Below, one piece after another: positions 1-7,005 of a stretch of DNA of 12,077 nucleotides. The DNA is from DMER01 sp003451645 (GTDB lineage Bacteria > Pseudomonadota > Alphaproteobacteria > Micropepsales > Micropepsaceae). Under the pieces are notes generated by a model. The model had not been told where the DNA came from, searched no databases, and saw nothing but the letters and a program-made list of their open reading frames with translations. Numbering within the stretch: the first letter of the stretch is position 1; every line of letters starts with the position of its first letter. The position numbers and the translations under genes were made by a program. The stretch is taken from positions 1 through 12,077 of the forward strand of contig DALYLR010000061.1 of the NCBI GenBank assembly GCA_031976175.1, read 5' to 3'.

Positions 1-1264
1 ACTCGCGATCCTTTGGGAATCCCCCTCGATTCAGGCTAAACTCATCCCGCTCTAGCGTCCTAACAAGCGGCCGACGCGCAATTATGGCCTTTCTCAGTTT
101 TGATCGCTCATTGGACTCAATTCCGTCTACGGCTTCTATAGCCAAGTCTAAAAACGCGGTAAGCTGCTGGATACAACTCCTTATCCGATCAAGAATACGT
201 ATTTGGCCTCGACGGTCGATTCCTTCAAAGTGCTTTGAACCGAATTCTGTGGCGTCGCTGCCATTTCCTTCTGGCGCAGCTGGCCGCGCGATCGCCATAG
301 CCGCCGCGTAGACCGGCAGGCACTCATCCAGCGCATTCAGAGCGTTTGCAAAATTGCGCAAGGGCCGCCATTCATGATTGCCATGATCGCGTATCCATAA
401 GAAGGCTTCGCCAAACTCGATCTGAATTGGCCTTGGACGAGCATCGCCTGGAAGCATAACGGCCCCGGCCCAGCGGTTGTAAAGGTTCGCTGCAAAGGGG
501 GGCTCACCAAACTCGATGCCAATAGCCGCCGCCAAAGTCGCGCATGTTTGACGGAATCGCGCCTCGCCCGCCGCAATCTCGGCACGCGAACCACTCTCGA
601 CATCGCCAAGCGGTCCCAATCTCACAATAGTGTTAATCTCCGCCATCGTCGCGGCCGACGTTTCGTTCCAGAAACCAGCTGCGTCGAGTTCAACCGTCAG
701 AAACGGAGACGGGAAGCGCTCTTCGCGAGACAGCAATTTGAATATCGCTTTTAACAGCCTCGCATTGTTTGACGGCTGCCTTCCCGAGGACAGCCGCCTA
801 GTATCCGCGCCCATGCGGCGCATCAACGCGCGCCGAAGCAGTTGCTCATTCGATCTCTGCGACTTTGCGTCCGTAAAATGCTCCATCGCGTCCACTGCGG
901 ATTCAATGAGCGTGTCAATGACATCCAGCCCTGGCTCCGCGGCAACAATGCCCAGACTACCGCCAAACATGGATAGTACCAGCCAATGAACAAGCGGATC
1001 CGCAGTGGTCAATCCGTCAATGCATTCTACATAGCGAGCCTGGCCCGACGGAGATGTCAAAGCCATAAAAGCCCCATTCGCCTGCACAATCGCGAACCCA
1101 CCTGTCGTAAACTCTGGCGTTGATGGATGCTTCAGCATCGCCAGTCCAAGCGCCAGCCTGGCGGTCGCGGCTTCTTCCGCGAGTTCGCGCCCTAGGCCCA
1201 AGGCGGCCTCAACAAGAATTCTCTCAATGCGGCTCACGATCACTGGAGCGCGTTGAGTTCGCAC
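1..1264 (-). CDS. Unrecognised protein, 3' part cut off by the window edge
   Basis: The minus strand is open without interruption from the stop of the preceding gene (1355-1357) to base 1, so a gene of at least about 420 codons runs out of the window. I translated it by hand; it was not obvious because it has no stop inside the window. No ATG lies near the expected start. In-frame candidates are GTG at 1262-1264, 1241-1243 and 1235-1237, and the first ATG is at 1136-1138. None has a clear ribosome binding site, so the start is uncertain. The early part (RIERILVEAALGLGRELAEE) looks like an amphipathic helix and argues against the internal ATG. The rest alternates hydrophobic helices (DPLVHWLVLSMFGGSLGIVA) with charged helical stretches. 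I see no signal peptide, P-loop or nuclease motif. It is the third gene of a leftward cluster behind the TIR gene and is in the same frame as the gene before it. I do not recognise its family. Confidence 0.72.
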   Translation of the reverse strand, partial: MRTQRAPVIVSRIERILVEAALGLGRELAEEAATARLALGLAMLKHPSTPEFTTGGFAIVQANGAFMALTSPSGQARYVECIDGLTTADPLVHWLVLSMFGGSLGIVAAEPGLDVIDTLIESAVDAMEHFTDAKSQRSNEQLLRRALMRRMGADTRRLSSGRQPSNNARLLKAIFKLLSREERFPSPFLTVELDAAGFWNETSAATMAEINTIVRLGPLGDVESGSRAEIAAGEARFRQTCATLAAAIGIEFGEPPFAANLYNRWAGAVMLPGDARPRPIQIEFGEAFLWIRDHGNHEWRPLRNFANALNALDECLPVYAAAMAIARPAAPEGNGSDATEFGSKHFEGIDRRGQIRILDRIRSCIQQLTAFLDLAIEAVDGIESNERSKLRKAIIARRPLVRTLERDEFSLNRGGFPKDRE

Positions 1265-1354
1265 CGCAGTCGGCGCTTTCGCACAAGGTGCTCCGAGAAT
1301 CCACGCCGAGACCGCGCGGGCGCTAGCGGCTAAGTCGCCGTCTCCAGAATGGGC

Positions 1355-2773
1355 TTAATGACGTGCCGCCTCATTCGCCAAAGCATATGACGCGTTTTCG
1401 CCGACAGCGCCTATCGTCAAATTATCTGCGAGACACTTGAATGCACCATCGCAGAAAATCGCAGCGGTGTTCTGTATTTGCGCGCGAACGGCAGCACCAA
1501 ATACTCCACCGCTCGAAAACCTCGCAACATTCTGCGGCCGTCTATCGTCTATGGAGATTCGGGCTCGCCTCAAGCCCGCTTCCGCGAGCGCGGAATCGGA
1601 GAACCCTTTTTCTTCCTGCGCGGACAACGGGGCAGAGGACTTATAAATTTCCTCGGCCATAAGCGAAAAATCGGCGAATGCACATTCCGGCAAGTGGGTG
1701 GCAACGAAGAGCGCGGCAGCCGAATCGATCAGCTTCTCTTTGACGATTCGAGTTACCAATTCACCCGCGTCTCTTCGGCTCTTCAGGATTTTTTCTGGCC
1801 CCACCACGTCGAGCGCGACCTGAAGCTTCATTCCATCGCCTTCGTCCTCTAGCAGCGCTTGATACAAGTCCCGTAAAGATGTGGGATTTTCTGCCGCCAT
1901 TTCAAATAACTTGCCGTCCGGCACATAGAATTCGAGCTTTTTGGATTTGCAAAGCGCTCTCAGCTGATCGGCCGATTGCAAAACAATTCGCTGAACTCCA
2001 GGGCCTCGCAAGACCTCGCTGGCACTGGCTGCTTTAACGCCCAGCACCAGCAAAACGAGAACTGTTTTTTGCGCCGCGAGAATTGCTCGGACCGAGTCGA
2101 TATCCTTACTTAACCCCTCCCAAATCGCGGGCAAATCGCCACGCTCGCACGGATCGAGGAAAATTGTAGTTGCGCGGCCTGATACGCTGTCGGCCGCTTC
2201 AAGGTTGTCCAGCAAAATTGACGACACCCGCCGTTGGTCCATCGCCAGGCGCTCGGAGTCGGATGCGTCCTGCGCAGTTCGCAAGGACATGTACGTCCCG
2301 TCCCAGCCCCAAGCCTGAATTGCGCCAAGCGCTAGCCGGAGATCTAGAGCCTGCAACAAAAGGACTGGATCGATCAAAGTCTGAGGCAGCAATCCCGGAA
2401 TGGGTATTGGTGCGCGATCACTCAATAAGTCCTGCAAATTCAATTTTGCGAGTCGTGGTAGGCCCACAGTAGGGCCGCCCAATGGTCTTCGACCGACATC
2501 CTTATATTCTTGTCTAGCGATCCTCAACTGCTCGTCGTCCGACCCCGATGTTTCCGGCTTCCGCGGAAGCGCATCCACCGGTATTGCTTTCGCTTCGTCT
2601 GCAATTGCGCTTGAAGACTGGGCCGTTTCATCCTTTGGTTTTTCATTGGCACCCTTCGAGGCGCTGGGCGTATCGGAAATTGCGGCTGCGTCTGACGGTT
2701 GCTGCGCAAGCGGCTCGTTCGCCTTGTCGTCCTGTTTCTGCGGTTCACTCTTGTTGGTCGGATCAGCGGCCAT
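1355..2773 (-). CDS. Unrecognised 472-aa protein with disordered charged N-terminus
   Basis: Starts at ATG 2771-2773 with GAGGG at 2784-2788, a 10-nt gap, and lies 37 bp after the TIR gene, so the two are probably co-transcribed. Residues 1 to about 85 are rich in Lys, Glu, Asp, Ser, Ala, Gln and Pro with almost no aromatics, which suggests a flexible or disordered tail. Residues from about 100 to 470 look globular. A stretch at about 201-245 (ATTIFLDPCERGD, then a polar helix, then KTVLVLLVLG) resembles a Walker B strand and sensor strand of a P-loop NTPase, but I see no GxxxxGK[ST] motif upstream. If it is NTPase-like it is degenerate; this is a weak guess. Residues 336-380 are charged helices and the last part is Ala/Asn-rich. 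I see no TM segment or signal peptide. I do not recognise the family. Its place between a TIR gene and another unknown gene suggests an accessory, regulator or adaptor role. Confidence 0.85.
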   Translation of the reverse strand: MAADPTNKSEPQKQDDKANEPLAQQPSDAAAISDTPSASKGANEKPKDETAQSSSAIADEAKAIPVDALPRKPETSGSDDEQLRIARQEYKDVGRRPLGGPTVGLPRLAKLNLQDLLSDRAPIPIPGLLPQTLIDPVLLLQALDLRLALGAIQAWGWDGTYMSLRTAQDASDSERLAMDQRRVSSILLDNLEAADSVSGRATTIFLDPCERGDLPAIWEGLSKDIDSVRAILAAQKTVLVLLVLGVKAASASEVLRGPGVQRIVLQSADQLRALCKSKKLEFYVPDGKLFEMAAENPTSLRDLYQALLEDEGDGMKLQVALDVVGPEKILKSRRDAGELVTRIVKEKLIDSAAALFVATHLPECAFADFSLMAEEIYKSSAPLSAQEEKGFSDSALAEAGLRRARISIDDRRPQNVARFSSGGVFGAAVRAQIQNTAAIFCDGAFKCLADNLTIGAVGENASYALANEAARH

Positions 2774-2810
2774 AAACGGTGGACCCTCAAAAGATTATCC
2801 AAAAGGAATA

Positions 2811-3797
2811 CTATCCTTCGTACACTAGGATGACCTTTGCGGCTGCCTCGCCTTCGACTCGCCCTTGCGGGACGACGACCAAACAGCGGTGTCCGTTTTC
2901 TTGTGCCCAATACGGTTCAGCCAATGGCGCTTCAAAGCCGAAGGGATTCGCCGCGCCTGCGCTGCATACCCCACCTGGATCGACTATTGCACTTAGTTCG
3001 CTCAAACTGGGCCACCGCCACGTCCGACCAAAAGCCGCCTGAAGAGACGCTGCCTCGGCTTCAGAATATCGCCGCCCCGCATCAAGCGGATTTGCGCTTG
3101 CAAATTTCAGCGATGCGCCTTTCTCAATCTCAGGCGGCAGAAACAAGTGGCACTCGATCTCTTGTCCGTTCAAATAGTCCTTGCATACCAAAACACCTTC
3201 GCGGGATATGCGGAGCTTGGTCAACTCGATCAATTGTCTCTTCAATTCTTGCGCTCGCTCGGACGCATTCCTGCCTGGCAAGCTTTTGTATCTCTGAAAC
3301 ACCATGGCAGCAGCGCGATCAATTTCTGGGCTGCCTTCACGATCAAGCTTTTCAGGGACAATATACCACTGGAGGTCGGACAGAAACTCGGCTTTCTGAT
3401 TCAACTTGGACGGATCAAGTTGATCGTCAAATTGAATCGGAACCAATTTACGCTTCTCAAAACCGACGAGTAATTCCTTCAGCGCATTAGGACTGCCGCT
3501 CCTGTACCCGCCCGCCTCGATCGACGAACCAACGGAACTTCGCGTCAGAATTCCGGTCACCAAAGCGCACTGCTGAAGCGCAAATTCGAGACCTTCGCTC
3601 CAAACATCGCCCGGCTCCAGGCCAATCAGCATACCGGACTCAATGTCGGCTCGAAACTCCTCACCCAATTCTTCGGGTCTATCGACCCACAACGGCAGAC
3701 CCATTTTTAAAATCGCGCGCAATAAGGGGCGGATTTTTTCCTTCTCCCCACTCTTGTGCGAAATGAATACCCGATCGGACAGAGATATCTTCTTCAT
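2811..3797 (-). CDS. TIR-domain protein with C-terminal Lcl_C/DUF1566-like domain
   Basis: 328 aa from ATG 3795-3797. Residues about 8-125 read as a bacterial TIR domain: strand A motif RVFISHKSGEKEKIRPLL, then LPLWVDR as the second strand with a BB-like loop, then ALVTGILTRSS as a later strand, a helix NALKELLVGFEKR, and KLVPIQFDD. Glu108 in LKELL is the best candidate for the conserved TIR glutamate needed for NAD cleavage in active family members; I assign it from pattern only. Residues about 240-328 (a Tyr-Ser-Glu-Ala helix, WRWPSLSELSAIVD, PYWAQENG, CLVVVP) match the layout of the Lcl_C/DUF1566 fold, whose typical signature is WRLPT..EL..LVD followed by YWS. That domain is usually a recognition or surface module. 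I see no signal peptide, so the protein should be cytoplasmic. It is the first gene of the leftward cluster and diverges from the STAND gene across a palindrome-bearing intergenic region. Likely role (inference): NADase or signalling effector of a conflict system. Confidence 0.9.
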   Translation of the reverse strand: MKKISLSDRVFISHKSGEKEKIRPLLRAILKMGLPLWVDRPEELGEEFRADIESGMLIGLEPGDVWSEGLEFALQQCALVTGILTRSSVGSSIEAGGYRSGSPNALKELLVGFEKRKLVPIQFDDQLDPSKLNQKAEFLSDLQWYIVPEKLDREGSPEIDRAAAMVFQRYKSLPGRNASERAQELKRQLIELTKLRISREGVLVCKDYLNGQEIECHLFLPPEIEKGASLKFASANPLDAGRRYSEAEAASLQAAFGRTWRWPSLSELSAIVDPGGVCSAGAANPFGFEAPLAEPYWAQENGHRCLVVVPQGRVEGEAAAKVILVYEG

Positions 3798-3922
3798 ACC
3801 GGTTTTATCTCACCCCTCGCCAGTCTCTACTGTCTCCTCGAAAATCTCTGTTGACGAAGGTCACAGTGAGCATGACACCAAACGATGGGTTGAGCTATTT
3901 TTCAAGAAGTAATCTGCTAAGA

Positions 3923-4056
3923 ATCATGACCCTGGTCGTCGTTTATACCTTGGCAAAAGGAGAAATCCGGCCTTTCATCGGCTGGGGTTAACCCCAGCCG
4001 ATGAGTGGGCTAAGTTCCTTCTTTCGGTAAGATAAAGCTTGCACCAGGGTCACGAT
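3923..4056. repeat. Nested inverted repeat with 30-bp perfect palindromic core
   Basis: The core at 3975-4004 is a perfect 30-bp palindrome; its left half is TCATCGGCTGGGGTT. An outer pair, ATCATGACCCTGGT at 3923-3936 and its complement at 4043-4056, matches at 13 of 14 positions. Core and outer arms share the same centre (3989.5), so the whole 134 bp is one imperfect inverted repeat. In the 39 positions between them the arms agree at about 16, above chance but clearly diverged. Both arms contain a frame ending in IGWG and a TAA stop in the central GTTAAC: PFIGWG on the plus strand and PLIGWG on the minus strand. Possible readings are a large operator or cruciform, a MITE-like element, or two convergent copies of one gene or IS end. 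No clear target duplication flanks it, and no T-tract supports a terminator. Confidence 0.8.
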
Positions 4057-4256
4057 ATCGGATGCGGTGCGCTGATCCTTTCTTCCATTGGCCGGTTTGC
4101 TTCTCGTTTTTGGTGGGGCCAATCATGGTAAGGCGCGCACGACACACGTGCACTTGCAAAGCACTCGTCGGCCGGAGCTGGTAGTGGAAAGCTTTGTTTG
4201 GCGCGCAGAAGCCGGACGACTCATTCGAACAGGACTCCGCAAATGGAACTGCACTC

Positions 4257-4298
4257 GTTAGCGACCCGTTTAGCGCATTGGCCGAACGATGCGCTAAC
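4257..4298. promoter_or_regulatory. Clustered TTAGCG repeats, possible operator
   Basis: TTAGCG occurs at 4258-4263 and 4270-4275, and inverted (CGCTAA) at 4292-4297. The second and third form a hairpin-like inverted repeat: GTTTAGCGCAT at 4268-4278 against ATGCGCTAAC at 4289-4298, with one bulged T and a 10-base spacer. They lie 50-90 bp before the preferred start of the STAND gene, where a regulator site would fit. If the gene starts at 4243 they are inside coding sequence and may be chance. Confidence 0.3.
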
Positions 4299-4347
4299 GG
4301 TCCTGCGCGGCGTTGCGTGGCCTGATCGCGCAACGTCCCGCCGGTCA

Positions 4348-6960
4348 ATGGGGCTGCCAGGAGTTCGGGCTTTTGTTTCGTCTACTTTTCAGGACATGCA
4401 GGCTGAGCGCGATATCCTTGCGCGCAAAGTGTTTCCGGCGGTACGGACGCAATTGCGCCGCCGTGCGCTCACATTTTACGAGGTCGATCTGAGGTGGGGC
4501 GTCACACGTGAAGAGGCGGAGACCGAAGGCGCTGTCTCGATCTGCCTTCGTGAAATTGACGGCTGCGTCCCCTTTTTTATAGCGTTGATTGGGGACCGGT
4601 ATGGTTGGGTGCCCGATGACACGGCTCGGCTTCCGCGCACCGCGCAACTTCTCAGCGCGCAGGCCGGCGAACAGTGCAGCGCAACGGAACTTGAAATCCG
4701 CTACGCCATGCAGGCGGGCAAGGGTATGGAGCCCTATTTCTTCTTCCGGGCGCCCGAAATGTCGGCGCGGCTCGGTTTTCCGGCTGAAGCGCCCGAGCGG
4801 ATTGCAAAGCTGAAAACTTGGATCGAGAAACGATGGAGCGGCCGCGTTCAGCACTATGACGATATAGACACTTTCGAGCGGATCGCCGCAGACACTCTGA
4901 CCGCCGCGATCGGCGCACGCGCAACACAACCCGGTTGGACGCCGCCAAGCAACGTTAATGGCGCTCCGATGCCTCAGAGCTTGACACGACGATTGCGGGA
5001 GATCGAGCGCCAAACCGCTCAGGGGCGGCCTCTCGTGCTGCATGGCGAAGTGGGCGCAGGCGCCACGTGGCTCTGCGACGCCTGGCTACAGGCTGGCGGA
5101 CCAGACACATCTGTCATCCATATCGATGCGCGGAGGTTGAACGGCGCCTCACTTGATGCGGTAATTCGTGAAAGGCTGTCGACCGCGTGCGGCTGGCAGG
5201 ACGCCCCGGCGCGGACCGCCGATGCGAACGACAGCGAGCCAGCCTCGCAGACTATGCAATTGCTTGCGTCGCTGAAAGGCAATTGGCGCATCTGTGTCGA
5301 TCATATTGACGACGCCTATGCATCAGAACACAGCGTCGACATCGATTGGTTGCCCGGACGGATTCCTGGCGCTATCCACCTGCTGGCCGTGTGTAAAAAC
5401 TTACGTGCGGCGGAGACCGCGCGGAATCGCGGTTGCAAGATGATCTCGCTTACGGCGTTGTGTCAGGAGGAGCGGCAGCAATTTTGCGCATCGTACCTCA
5501 AGGCGTTTGGCAAGACGCTCACGTTCGATCAGGCAGCGCGCTTAGCCCGCGCTCCCTATTCCACGAATTTGGGGGCGATGGTCTTGGCGCTCAACGAAAT
5601 TAGACGCTTTGGGAGTTTTGAAGCTCTCGAAGGCAAGATTGCGGCCCTTGCCTCGCAACCTGGCCGCGCGGAACTTGCCGGTCATTGCCTGCAAGCGATG
5701 GGAACAGTTCTGCCGCAACGGGCGCGCGATGCGTTGCCGCGCATCCTGGCCGCTCTGGCCATTTCCGAATGGGGACTTGAAGAAGCTGAACTCTGTGCGG
5801 CGGCGTCGGAAACGGGCGAGCCCGTTCCCGCCGCCTATTGGTGCGCGATCAAGGCGGAGCTATTCGAGGCTCTGGCGGAGCGCGACGGACGATTTTGGCT
5901 GACTGCCGGGCCAATCTTGGATTTCATTAGAAACGACGACACAATCCGAAACACAATTACGCCTGGTATCGCCGAGAGACTTTTGCAGGTGCTGAGCGCC
6001 GGTGAATTGAAACGCTGGGCGGCGGAGGCGCCAGCATTGTTCGAGGCGAGAAACCGGCTCGACGACTTCGCGCGCGAACTTCGCGACATTGCGAGAGGAA
6101 ACGCCATTGTGAGACGCGGCCCCATTTTCGCCCAAAGAATCTTGTCGCTTCTTAGCGGAGCGCATCGAGCCTCAATCTTCCAAGCCTGGCTCGAGGACTT
6201 GCGCAGCATACGGGCCCCGGCCGAATATGCCGCGGACATGGGCTCTCTCGCAGCCGCTTTTGGCGAACATATCAGCGAAGACTTCTGGCGTTTCGACACC
6301 AATGTTTCGGAGGAAGAACACGAGGTCAGAGCCTTCGCACTCTTACCTTATAGTGCGCGGAAAGAAACGGCGGACAAATGGCTACGGTTAGGACCACGCC
6401 TCGCGGAGGGGTCGGCGTTCGTCCGCTTTGGCCGAGCAGCCGCTATCCTTGCCGTATCTGACGGCCTGAATTTGCCATCAAGCCTCGAGTCACTTCTCGC
6501 CATTGCGGATCAAGCCGTTGCGGCTGCTCAAGCGCTTAAAGATCACAAGGCCAAGGCTGTCGCTTTCGAAATGCGCGGACGATTGCGGATAGCGTTGCGC
6601 GAACACAAGATAGCTATGCCCGACTTTGCGCAGGCAATCGCGTCAGCTCGCAAATGCGGTCACGGATTGCGGTTAGCTTCGTCGCTTGTAAACGCGGGGG
6701 ATTGCAAGCTTCAGTTAGGGTTAGCGCGCGACGCTATCGCGTTCGCTAAAGAGGCCGAATCACTGTCGTTCGAATTGGGACTTCGAAACCTTCAGTACCG
6801 CGCCCTGGACGTCCTCATTCCCGCACTTTGCGAACGCGCCCAATGGAGCGAAGCTTTTGACGCGTGCCGCAGATACTTAGATCGCGCCGGCGAGTCCGAT
6901 GCACGCAAAGTCGCACGGCGGTGGCTGGACAACGTTGAGTCGAGAACATGGCAAAGGTAG
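4348..6960 (+). CDS. DUF4062 - STAND (NACHT-like) NTPase - TPR protein
   Basis: 870 aa if started at ATG 4348. Residues about 6-95 are a DUF4062 domain: RAFVSSTFQDMQAERD, then VDLRWGVTREEAETEG, a helix CLREIDGC, and FFIALIGDRYGWVP. This arrangement is seen ahead of NACHT/STAND modules, including those related to TEP1 and NPHP3. An NTPase core follows: Walker A-like GEVGAGAT at about 233-240, Walker B-like RICVDHIDD at about 314-322, sensor-like HLLAVCKN at about 344-351, then a helical part with APYSTNLGAMVLALNEIR, matching the helix after the GxP region of STAND proteins. The essential Walker A Lys is Ala (codon GCC), so ATP hydrolysis may be lost. Residues about 720-850 form TPR-like helical pairs, a usual ligand- or partner-sensing region. 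The 4348 start puts DUF4062 at the N-terminus as in relatives but has no clear ribosome binding site; ATG 4243 (AGGA eight bases upstream) and TTG 4198 are alternatives. No TM segment is visible. It diverges from the TIR gene, suggesting a sensor or scaffold role. Confidence 0.92.
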   Translation: MGLPGVRAFVSSTFQDMQAERDILARKVFPAVRTQLRRRALTFYEVDLRWGVTREEAETEGAVSICLREIDGCVPFFIALIGDRYGWVPDDTARLPRTAQLLSAQAGEQCSATELEIRYAMQAGKGMEPYFFFRAPEMSARLGFPAEAPERIAKLKTWIEKRWSGRVQHYDDIDTFERIAADTLTAAIGARATQPGWTPPSNVNGAPMPQSLTRRLREIERQTAQGRPLVLHGEVGAGATWLCDAWLQAGGPDTSVIHIDARRLNGASLDAVIRERLSTACGWQDAPARTADANDSEPASQTMQLLASLKGNWRICVDHIDDAYASEHSVDIDWLPGRIPGAIHLLAVCKNLRAAETARNRGCKMISLTALCQEERQQFCASYLKAFGKTLTFDQAARLARAPYSTNLGAMVLALNEIRRFGSFEALEGKIAALASQPGRAELAGHCLQAMGTVLPQRARDALPRILAALAISEWGLEEAELCAAASETGEPVPAAYWCAIKAELFEALAERDGRFWLTAGPILDFIRNDDTIRNTITPGIAERLLQVLSAGELKRWAAEAPALFEARNRLDDFARELRDIARGNAIVRRGPIFAQRILSLLSGAHRASIFQAWLEDLRSIRAPAEYAADMGSLAAAFGEHISEDFWRFDTNVSEEEHEVRAFALLPYSARKETADKWLRLGPRLAEGSAFVRFGRAAAILAVSDGLNLPSSLESLLAIADQAVAAAQALKDHKAKAVAFEMRGRLRIALREHKIAMPDFAQAIASARKCGHGLRLASSLVNAGDCKLQLGLARDAIAFAKEAESLSFELGLRNLQYRALDVLIPALCERAQWSEAFDACRRYLDRAGESDARKVARRWLDNVESRTWQR

Positions 6961-6969
6961 GCCAAGAAT

Positions 6970-7005
6970 CTCTAAAGCGAGGAGCAAGTCGATCCTTGCT
7001 TAGAG
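6970..7005. terminator. Possible hairpin between convergent genes
   Basis: An inverted repeat pairs 6970-6983 (CTCTAAAGCGAGGA) with 6993-7005 (TCCTTGCTTAGAG), with one bulged A, one G-T pair and a 9-base loop. It overlaps the stop codon of the membrane-protein gene and lies 10 bp past the stop of the STAND gene, so it could end transcription from both sides. No T-tract follows on either strand, so intrinsic termination is not assured. Confidence 0.35.

Larger units (their letters stand above)
3798..4347. promoter_or_regulatory. Divergent intergenic region between TIR and STAND genes
   Basis: About 550 bp between the divergent starts, holding the promoters of both flanking genes. I could not fix convincing -35/-10 pairs. 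A TTGACG at 3851-3856 lacks a good -10 at the right distance. The main structure is a nested inverted repeat at 3923-4056, and a set of TTAGCG repeats lies at 4258-4297. If the STAND protein starts at ATG 4243 instead of 4348, the right-hand 105 bp would be coding; ATG 4243 has AGGA eight bases upstream. Open frames crossing this region look spurious. Confidence 0.55.

Noticed and set aside
337..989. Short frames on both strands in the first kilobase
   Set aside because: They are explained as shadows of the uninterrupted minus-strand frame that runs off the left edge.
2837..3490. 217-codon open frame on the plus strand
   Set aside because: It lies wholly opposite the well-supported TIR gene, with an Arg/Pro/Ser-rich product typical of a shadow frame in GC-rich DNA.
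3851..3880. TTGACG as a promoter -35 for a plus-strand transcript
   Set aside because: No acceptable -10 hexamer at 16-18 bp.
3975..4004. Perfect palindrome as an intrinsic terminator
   Set aside because: There is no T-tract on either side, and it sits between divergent starts where a terminator is not expected.
4010..4348. 112-codon minus-strand frame in the divergent region
   Set aside because: Low-complexity product with no recognisable motif; it crosses the inverted repeat and overlaps the likely STAND start region, and no ribosome binding site was found.
4345..5043. 232-codon minus-strand frame opposite the DUF4062 region
   Set aside because: The plus strand carries clear DUF4062 and NTPase motifs here; the opposite frame is Arg/Cys-rich without motifs.
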